From positions 796,760 through 860,759 of the forward strand of contig NC_053405.1 of NCBI RefSeq assembly GCF_016859285.1: a stretch of DNA of 64,000 nucleotides, in the 5' to 3' direction. The position numbers and the translations under genes are program-made. This DNA comes from Xiphias gladius (taxonomy: Eukaryota; Chordata; Actinopteri; Istiophoriformes; Xiphiidae). Under the pieces are notes generated by a model. The model searched no databases. It was not told the DNA's origin and saw only the letters and a list, made by a program, of their open reading frames with translations. This document shows, in pieces, positions 56,883 through 64,000 of this stretch (position 1 is the stretch's first letter; each line of letters begins with the position of its first letter).

Positions 56883-58035
56883 CAGTGGCACCACAGTCTT
56901 CAGACCCCTTCACTTTATTGTGTTGTAGATTTAATTGTAAAAGGATAAAATTGCCATTTTTTCCCATCAATCTAAACTCAATAATCCATAATGACAAAGT
57001 GAAAATATGTTTTTAGAAACTTTTGCAAATTTCTTCAAAATCAAAAACTGAAATCTTTCACTAACTAAAGTATTCAGACCCTTTACTGTGGCTCCAAACC
57101 GTGGTCAGGTGGATCCTGTTTGCTTCAATCGTCCATGATGTGTGTCAAAAAGTGGACTCGCCTCCACCTGTGGTAAACTGGACTGATTGGACTTAGTTTA
57201 GAAAGGCAGTAAAGGCCAGTTCTAAAGCTCTGCGTGTTCCCAGGAAGTGTCCTGGTGGTTCCAGACTCCTTCCATTTCACAGTTGCCTCAATCACTGTGA
57301 AATGGAAGGAGTCTGGAACCAACAGGACTCTTCTTAGAGTTGACCATCGGGTCAAATTGAGTAACCGGGCAGGAAGGACCTTAATCAGAGAGGAGGCCAA
57401 GAACCCAATAATCCGTCTAGCAGAGCCTGAGAAGTCCTCTGCAGAGATGGGAGGACGAACGTCTCAGGAGCTCCCATCAGTCAGGCCTTTAGAGGCTAGA
57501 TGGCTTAGATGGAAGCCAATGTGAAATCCAAGCCTGCATTTAAAGGACAGAGAGCACAAGGAAAAAGATCCTCTGGTCTGATGAGTCAAAAACTGAACCA
57601 TTTGAGCAGAACTCCAGGCTCTGTGTCCGGTGGACACCAGGCTCTGCTCATCAGCTGGCTGATACCACCCGTACGGGGAAGCGTGGTGGTGGCAGCATCG
57701 TGGTGGTGGTGGTGGTGATGGTGGTGTTGGGGGGGGGGACCTATGGTTCCCCGATGGTGGTTATCAGAGCAGGGGCGTCCCTCTCTGCCTTCAAGAAGAC
57801 CCGTCTCCCCTGACACCTCTAACACCCTAATGGGGTCTAACTAGCACCTACTGTGAACTTCCTCACCTGATCTCTCTTTGAACAGATTTCAACAGAGTTC
57901 TTAGATCCTGGATGGTGGAGGATGCAGTTTGGGAAAGATTGGGATGAAAATGGCAATTTTATCCATTTACAATGAAATCACAATGAATCACAACACAATG
58001 AACTGAAGGGGTCTGAAAACCTTCTGAAGCCGCTG
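56883..58035 (+). mobile_element. Broken Tc1-like transposon with both TIRs
   Basis: Left TIR CAGTGGCACCACAGTCTTCA, GACCCCTTCACTTTATTGTG pairs with the right end, which read in reverse gives CAGCGGCTTCAGAAGGTTTT, CAGACCCCTTCAGTTCATTG; both continue to GGATAAAATTGCCATTTT, so the TIRs are about 80 bp. Between them, plus-strand transposase remnants occur in two frames: VKWKESGTNRTL, VKLSNRAGRTLIREEAKNP, AEMGGRTSQ (57,297-57,512), then after a frame change KKILWSDESKT, PGSAHQLADTTRTGKRGGGS (57,560-57,700). WSDES carries the second catalytic Asp of the DDE triad. The transposase N-terminus is deleted, a GTG-repeat expansion sits at 57,700, and the third catalytic region is not recognisable. Inactive. 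Confidence 0.93.
57245..57332. repeat. Near-perfect hairpin, 38-bp arms, 12-base loop, inside the Tc1 element
   Basis: Arms 57,245-57,282 and 57,295-57,332 are reverse complements with two mismatches, and the inner 26 bp (GGTTCCAGACTCCTTCCATT continuing TTCACAG) pair perfectly around TTGCCTCAATCA. The right arm is the normal transposase sequence (TGGAAGGAGTCTGGAACC encodes WKESGT), so the left arm is an inverted copy that replaced the original upstream bases. Both strands therefore encode the same VPDSFHFTV peptide. Confidence 0.95.
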
Positions 58036-58203
58036 AACTCCAAGTTCATTATACCGCAAAACTAAACGCTAATCTGTAAACAATACGAAAACCAATGTGC
58101 AACATCTAAACACACACACACATAATAAAACCTGGCTCAGAGCAGCAGAGAAACAAGACACACGAGCTGCTGGGAACTGCTACTGAGAGTGATTATTACT
58201 CGC
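58036..58203. other. Unrecognised short stretch
   Basis: Only a short (CA)n near 58,110. Confidence 0.4.
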
Positions 58204-58394
58204 CTGCACGGGAGAGGGGAGGAGGGGGAAGATGGGAGGAAGAGCAGAGGGGACTAGACGGGATGAGGAGGAGGCAAAGGAGGAGAGGAGATGCAAGAGG
58301 AGGAGGCAACGAAAAGGAGGGTGGGGGAAGAAGAGGAGGAAGATAAGAAAGGAGAGAACTATAACAGGAGGAAGAGCAGGAAGAGGATGACCAG
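58204..58394 (+). repeat. Polypurine block (GGA/GAA-rich), ~190 bp
   Basis: Nearly all purine on plus with occasional C/T: GGGAGAGGGGAGGAGGGGGA at the start and GGAAGAAGAGGAGGAAGATA later. Mirror-repeat potential for triplex (H-DNA) is evident from composition. Glu/Arg-rich ORFs such as 58291-58488 are composition artefacts. Confidence 0.88.
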
Positions 58395-60094
58395 GAGTCG
58401 TGCAGCAGCGTTTAGGTCAAACTCTTCCGAGAGCGAAGCTGTTCTACAACCTCTGTTTTCTATCTGCACTAAGCCTTCAGAATTTTAAAGCAGCCTGTTT
58501 CCAGGTGCTTTAGCAGAGAGCTCTGTCCACAGTCAAACACCTGAACAACATAAAAACAACCTGAGTGAGACACACAGCCAGCTGATAACATCTGTATCAT
58601 ATGGTCGCCATAAATTTAGACTTTAGATGTTATGGTTTTACTTTGACTTTTTTAGGGAGATGTCTTTAAAAGCCATTTTTCCACTCCTTTAATGCATGTT
58701 CTTTTTTGTATTTTGTTATTAGTCCAAATAACTAAACTAAACTAAACCCCATCATCGGAAAACGTCCTCAGTGGATTTAATGAGAGCAGCTGTGCTGTGT
58801 GATCGTGTGATAGAGCCACATTCAAAGTGATCGATCACAGAGAAGGTTTGAGGAGGCGGCAGCTTCCTTCGTTGTTCTGTACAAGCTCCGTTCAACAGTT
58901 GTGCACTCTGGAGAGAGCCTTGGAGAAGCTAGATCTTTGGGTTAGAAAAATGTCATTTTGCAGACAAAGGTGCAAGTGGCCATACTGGACCTCCTTCAAG
59001 AAATCTATAAAATCACGCTGTGAAAACAGCGTGGAAGGTGTCTCTGGTAGCGACGAGCCGACAGAGAATTATCAGCTGTGATTGGCTGAGTAAACTGGGA
59101 TTTTTACAGGCAGGGTTGATGGAGGTTAATGAAGGTTCGTGGATGCTGGTGCACATTCCTGCTGGTTAAGAGACAGAAAATCCTTCTGCCAACATCTGCT
59201 CCGAACTTCATTTCTTCCCTTTCTCTCTTCCCTGAGGGAGTGAGGTGAAACAGAAAGTGTCCCAGTGTTTACTCAGTGTAAATCCAGCATGGAGGTCAGT
59301 GTGTAATATTAATCAGAGTGTATTTATGTTTCTACGTGTTTGCGCAGTAAAGTTTACCTGGACAGATCTTTGGAGGTAAACTGTATCCGAGCTGTGCAGA
59401 AGCTCTGCAGGGATTTTCTCCGAAGCCCGACCAGAGACACTAAACCCCGTCACTGAGAAACACGCACCTTCCACGAATCCGTGTGTGCGTGAGCGTGCAG
59501 ACAGCCCGCAGCAGAGAGGCAACGGTTTCTGGGAACGAGCAGGGAGCTGCTGCAGGTTAATGGGAACAAACACGAGGCTCAGGTCTGTTCTGTCTGTAAC
59601 TGTGGCTGAAATCTGCACGTCTCATTTCAGATTCAATATCGGCCCCATGACTGGCTGGACGTGGTCGTGTGGTTCATCAGGCTCTCAGTGTGTATTCCTG
59701 GCATTTCTGTTTTTAGAAAAGTATGCAGGGTTGGATTCTGCAGGACACACAGGCTCTTAATGGACTGTTACACTATGCATGACCAACAACGGTCACAGAG
59801 GCAGCCAACGGCTGCAGCAGACTGGTTTTGGTTTGCTGGCATTACCGAGGAGGCTTCTTCTATGGAAAAGCTTGCGGTGTAAGAACGCGATCGAGACGAC
59901 ATCATCATCAGTAAAAAAACGGGAAACAAAACTCATTTTAAACCAAAACTAAGGTCCCTTGAACATGGCGTGTTTCTCTTGGCTTAGTTTTGACAAAGGA
60001 ACGTCTGATTTCTGTGATTTCAACAGGGATGTCCAGACATCCGAAGGGGCAGTGGCGGCAGCCCCGCGCTCACTGTACCGTCCCCGGGCCTCCT
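58395..60094. other. Unrecognised non-coding stretch
   Basis: No gene supported. ORFs of 80-101 codons at 58827-59081, 59313-59618 and 59485-59760 have no recognisable domain. Confidence 0.45.
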
Positions 60095-60150
60095 CCGATG
60101 TCGTCACACTGTATAAAACCAGAGGCAGGTCCTCGCGGGTCGGCATACAC
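60095..60150 (+). promoter_or_regulatory. Candidate TATA box in GC-rich sequence
   Basis: TATAAAA (60,112-60,118) is an exact TATA-box match, preceded by CGATGTCGTCACAC (CRE-like) and a GC-rich stretch (GCCCCGCGCTC, CCCCGGGCC), and followed by CCAGAGGCAGGTCCTCGCGG. This layout resembles a TATA promoter transcribing to the right, but no exon is recognised downstream and short motifs like this occur by chance. Confidence 0.25.
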
Positions 60151-60267
60151 TCTGGAGATCCCGTATTTCACTCTGCACTCACATCACCTTCGCCATTTGC
60201 TGTGCAGTGACAGAGTCGGTCTGTGGTCAGAGAGTTTCAGTTTCTGCTGTGGTCGACTCAGACTGGG
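60151..60267. other. Unrecognised short stretch
   Basis: No feature seen between the TATA candidate and the inverted repeat arm. Confidence 0.35.
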
Positions 60268-60416
60268 GAGAGAGAGAGAGCGTGACGTGTGAGGAGGCTC
60301 CTTTCTGTGGTCCAGGTTCACAATGTAGTCTGTTTACAGTGCGTGGGAGGTCAGAGGTCGGGTTTTCCTGCCCAGAAGTCATCACTGTGGTAATCACCGC
60401 CGAGCTGACCTCACAC
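60268..60416 (-). repeat. Arm A of a recent inverted duplication
   Basis: The reverse complement of this 149-bp segment recurs at 63,349-63,497. I count two mismatches in the 136 non-microsatellite positions. One edge is a (GA)n tract (60,268-60,280) matching the (CT)n tract that ends arm B. The reading frame on minus (EVSSAV, TSGQENPTSDLPRTVNRL, GPQKGASSHVT) is open in both arms, but I recognise no protein. Confidence 0.93.
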
Positions 60417-63273
60417 ACACACAGAGCTGGTGTGTGCGCCTGCTTCATGTGAGAGGGAAATTTATGCTTTTGTGTAAAACCCTAAATTCGTTTTCATGTT
60501 TTTGTTTGAAATATCTGAAAACCACATTCGATTGTATGTAAAACAATCACGTGCAAAAAGCAGTTTCACATGAGATAAACACACAAAGGTGAAAAGAGAG
60601 GGAGACCTCTCGTAAAGAAAACCTCCATCTCACGTAAATGAAATGTAACGAACATAAGAAATGTGACTGACGCGTTCACTCTGGTGACCTGACACCTTCA
60701 GCCGAATGAGTTCACCTTCCTTCCTGTGACTCTGCGACCAGCCAGACTTCACTCACATTACCACAGATTTAACATTTGCTCTGCTAAACTCGAAACAGAC
60801 TCTCACCCGTTCCGCAGCTACATCTGCTCGTGAGCACGCGGGCTCATTTACATACAGACACGCCCGCAGAACGCCAAATATGGTCAACACTTCCCTCCGA
60901 AAGTCCTGCAGTCTGAACTTAGAGTTAACGTTGTGGACGACAGTGGGAAGTTAAAGAAGAAGATCCGTCGGTGCCACAGACGTGGTTACGACAACCCAAG
61001 GTGGTGAGAGCGCGAGTGGTTCGCCGTTCGCCAATCCTCTGCGCAAGCGCTCGCGCCTGTAAGAAAAGAAGCTGCACCTGTTGTCAGCACATTAAAATAC
61101 AGCTCTGCTCTAATAACATCTGGCAGCTGATCGCCACAGTAATAAACGATCATCCGTCAAAACCAGCTGTTTTTTCAGTCCAGAGGTAAATAAAGACACA
61201 GGATGGAGACAGAGTCACTTTACGTGATGGACAAATCAACATTTACAAAACGCAGAAGAGACACGGAACCACGTCCCTGCACCTCACAGATCACAAATTT
61301 GTTTTCATTTGCTTTTTCATTGTTGCACTTTTACAGCAAATATACCTGTCAATTAAAGTGACCGATACTGTAGCAGAGCAGTTCATTATTAATACAGATC
61401 GGTTACAGCTCCACGACATTAACGATCCTCTGGGTCTCTTGTCCGAAGCAACAGGTGCTCAGCGGCGCAGTAGGGAACGTTTACTCTGAGAGAAATGATT
61501 AGCTCGTTCGCCACATAAAAACCGAAACGCACGACTTCGGGAGTAACACACATCCACTAACTCTGTGGCTGACAGTAGAGGGAATGTGTGTATGTGGAAT
61601 TCATAAGATCGTACCTGTCCGGTGCACCTGGTCAGGACAGTGTGCACGTAGCTGATAAACGGAGCCAGGCCCCGGATGTTCTCGTCTGTTTCCATGAGGT
61701 TTTCATCTACAGACAAACTTTAGGGAGATTTCAACTTTTCACCTGAAACCGCAGGTTTGTTTATGCACAAACTGAAAATGAATAAATACAGGTGCATACA
61801 TAAGCACAGGTGGACGGAAGCACAATTTGAGACGGTGAAGCATGAACGGAACAGCTGATGCAAGCATGAGTTCACTGCTCTGCTTAAGCTAATGCTGCCC
61901 TTCACTTGACAGATGTGTTTAACTTCTCCAACACCTCTGTGACCGGGAACACAAAGTCACATGGTGTCTGACTGTCCTCCTTTATTGGTTAAACATCATC
62001 ACTTTCTAATCACTCCGATTCCAGTCTGTACATTACAGAGGGTTTGTGTCTAATGGCTTCAATAAAGGAGTTTTTAACTGTTCCACCAGATCAGAGAAAG
62101 AGACAGCAGTCACATGTCAGCAGATAAGAAACAGAAACATGCATCTGTGGAGGGGTGAGGAGGGGTGAGGAGGGGAGTCATGACCGTGTTTGTCCTGCAG
62201 GAGGCAGAGATGTGACCATATAAGGTCAGAGCGGGAGGAAGTGGGGACTTCTCCGCAGAGTCACGTGACTTCCAGTCACAGCCATGCTCTCTCCACAACA
62301 CACACACACACACACACACACACAAGGGGCATCATGCCAACAGTCGAGCATGTCATGTGACGTTCCGTCCGTGAACTTCTGCATAACAAAATTTCTCGGT
62401 GTCATTAAAAACCACAGTTTATTGTCATTTAATTAAAGAAAATGAGGGAGAGAAAATCTTTCATTATTTTCTTCTAAACTCTTCATCAGGATGATAAGTG
62501 TTGAAACTGCTTCTGTTTCACTGAAACCACAGTCAGTCTGTGATTAAATGTTTGATTCGGATCAGTAAGATCTCAAAATCAATTCTAAAACCTACTGTGA
62601 GCCAGTGTAGGGAGGTTGAAACAGGTGTGATGTGGTCGTGTCTCGTGTGCTCTAGTTAAGAGCCCAGAAAAAGCCGTGAGTGTGGTAATTATGAGTAGAA
62701 AAACATTCACTGCAGGTAGGAAAGAATATAGTGGCCACTGTCAGGAAAACACGAGGACAGATTTCAAGGATGAAGAGAGAATAAAAGAGAAAATGTGAAA
62801 TATTTCAGGAGTGAAGTCATATTTAATGTGAACTATTTTGACCTCTTCTGGTATTTTCATTTTTTCTGGGAATATTTCGAGTTTATTCTGAAAATCTCCC
62901 TCACTGGCAGCCGTTACAGTGCATCGTAAAGAGAGGAGGCGTTTTCGTGCTTGTTTTCGGTTACTAGGGGGATGTTGGTGATCCTGAACATCGGTCTTTG
63001 TGAGGACCGGAGTTTGAGACCTGGGAAATATAGCAATGTTTAGAAAGTAAGGAAAGTTTAACTTGGCAATGGGTTGAAGTTCAACGTGTTGTTATTTTTT
63101 ATCGCTGAGAGTAAATCATCGTAAATCACGAGTGATAAAATCCACCCAAAGAACTGAAGATCTAAAGCATGTTTGATGGCGGGTCGCTGCAGCTGTGAGC
63201 AGTAAATGTTCAGTCTTTCTCCTGCAGTGGAGGCTGGATGGTTTCAGAAGTAGAGGAGGAGGAAGCCAGAGTG
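60417..63273. other. Unrecognised spacer between inverted-repeat arms
   Basis: No gene recognised. CpG-rich 60,820-61,060 (GCGCAAGCGCTCGCGCCTG). (CA)n at 62,298-62,324. A 10-bp GAGGAGGGGT unit repeats about 2.5 times at 62,147-62,177. ORFs up to 85 codons lack domains. Confidence 0.45.
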
Positions 63274-63328
63274 AACACACACACACACACAATGACTGTA
63301 TGTATGTGTGTGTGTGTGTGTGTGTGTG
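63274..63328. repeat. (AC)n and (TG)n pair
   Basis: AC tract 63,274-63,290, then AATGACTGTATG, then TG tract 63,305-63,328. The two tracts are inverted relative to each other and form a weak hairpin. Confidence 0.9.
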
Positions 63329-63348
63329 CCCGTGTATGTGTGTGTTCA

Positions 63349-63497
63349 GTGTGAGGTCAGCTCGGCGGTGATGACCACAGTGATGACTTCTGGGCAGGAA
63401 AACCCGACCTCTGACCTCCCACGCACTGTAAACAGACTACAGTGTGAACCTGGACCACAGAAAGGAGCCTCCTCACACGTCACGCTCTCTCTCTCTC
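63349..63497 (+). repeat. Arm B of a recent inverted duplication
   Basis: Counterpart of 60,268-60,416 in opposite orientation, starting GTGTGAGGTCAGCTCGGCGG and ending in CACGTCACG followed by a (CT)n tract to 63,505. It is preceded by GT-rich sequence and followed by a CTCTAGCGCCACC-family fragment that arm A lacks. Confidence 0.93.
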
Positions 63498-63514
63498 TCT
63501 CTCTCCACCTCTGA

Positions 63515-63580
63515 GGCTACCTCAATGATCTTTCCTCTAGCGCCACCCTCAGGACACATTTTTTAGGATGTAGCTAGTTT
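63515..63580 (+). mobile_element. Fragment of the CTCTAGCGCCACC family
   Basis: AATGATCTTTCCTCTAGCGC then CACCCTCAGGACACATTTTT matches the family core seen at 47,780. Truncated. Confidence 0.65.
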
Positions 63581-63604
63581 TGTCTGTAATGAAATCTGCA
63601 GCCT

Positions 63605-63720
63605 GTAGCCACAGGGCTGGGGGGTTTATATTTCTAAATATGCAGATGACTCCCCGTTGTTTGTTCTTTTATCATTCAGGGATATCGGGCCTACGGACCA
63701 GGTTCAATTAATTTATCATT
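63605..63720 (+). mobile_element. Possible L1/Tx1-type reverse-transcriptase scrap
   Basis: One plus-strand frame reads GVYISKYADDSPLFVLLSF then RDIGPTD. ISKYADD followed by hydrophobic LFV resembles the RT catalytic region of L1/Tx1-like LINEs (YADD codons 63,639-63,650). Downstream residues do not continue the family clearly, so chance cannot be excluded. Confidence 0.4.
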
Positions 63721-64000
63721 TTACATTTCACCTGTGGAAGTCACAACATTATCAGCAAAAAAACCGAGACAAATGTTTGGTGTATTTTCTGCAGAAAAAG
63801 CCCAGAGAGAGAAACTTCCTGACGGGCCCTTTGTTCCCGATTAGAGGCTTAACATCGCAATGAAAACAATACACAGGAGTACCGGCTGTAATAATAATAT
63901 AGTATTATATTCAATGATAGGAATAATATAATAACACACTACAATTCATGCTTCATTATTGTTAAATTAATTACTACGACTGCTACGATTATTTTGTTTA
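63721..64000. other. AT-rich end of window
   Basis: No feature recognised. Strongly AT-rich after 63,880 (TAATAATATAGTATTATATT). Confidence 0.5.

Noticed and set aside
57125..57400. Minus-strand ORF sharing a VPDSFHFTV peptide with the plus-strand transposase remnant
   Set aside because: Explained entirely by the hairpin at 57,245-57,332; not a second gene.
60227..60448. Shared peptide TSGQENPTSDLPRTVNRL in two ORFs as evidence for a gene pair
   Set aside because: The two DNA arms are 98-99% identical, so an open frame in both is expected without selection; no domain recognised.
62965..63027. tRNA-like A- and B-box words (TTGGTGATCCTG, GGAGTTTGAGACC)
   Set aside because: Spacing and arms do not fold as a tRNA, and no SINE body or tail follows.

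Overview
The window reads as nuclear DNA of a teleost fish, probably a percomorph. The reasons are the density of (CA)n/(GT)n microsatellites, the absence of any long open reading frame outside simple repeats, and many fragments whose consensus I recognise from teleost genomes: Tc1/mariner elements and their short non-autonomous derivatives, a pogo-like DDE transposase, LINE reverse-transcriptase scraps, the 'TACTTAAGTA' and 'CTCTAGCGCCACC' interspersed families, and a CTTTGTGG-type minisatellite. These family assignments rest on remembered consensus sequences and were not checked by search.

I find no convincing multi-exon protein-coding gene, rRNA or functional tRNA. The 64 kb look like intergenic or deep intronic sequence. 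The only host-gene-like candidates are weak. One is a 62-codon ORF at 41,351-41,539 with a good signal-peptide-like N-terminus and an AATAAA after its stop; a diverged relative lies at 18,861-19,075. The others are two TATA-containing, CpG-rich spots (about 12,450 and 60,112) and two CpG-dense patches (36,500-36,880 and 46,490-46,710).

Layout. 0-12 kb: unique sequence, several old MITE-like fragments, and the first copy of a ~0.64 kb dispersed duplication (9,063-9,702). 12-25 kb: mostly unrecognised sequence with a G/T-rich asymmetric stretch, a diverged copy of the small ORF, and LINE/SINE 3' tails. 25-36 kb: a pogo transposase remnant (minus strand), two LINE RT remnants, a 223-bp compound GT tract and a 21-bp-type minisatellite. 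36-48 kb: CpG-rich patches, a fold-back element, a Tc1 5' fragment, the small secreted-like ORF, an internally deleted Tc1 derivative (43,032-43,302), a 333-bp element with ~75-bp terminal inverted repeats (44,889-45,221) and a long GA tract. 48-64 kb: the second copy of the 0.64 kb duplication, large CT/CA tracts, a repeated 'CACTCGGTGGAGCGC' family, a 1.15 kb broken Tc1 element containing a near-perfect 38-bp-arm hairpin, a polypurine block, and a 98-99% identical inverted pair 3 kb apart (60,268-60,416 and 63,349-63,497).

Nothing in the window forms an operon or an obvious multi-component system. The best leads are structural: the transposon-borne hairpin, the long-TIR element, the recent inverted pair, and the two-copy small ORF family.
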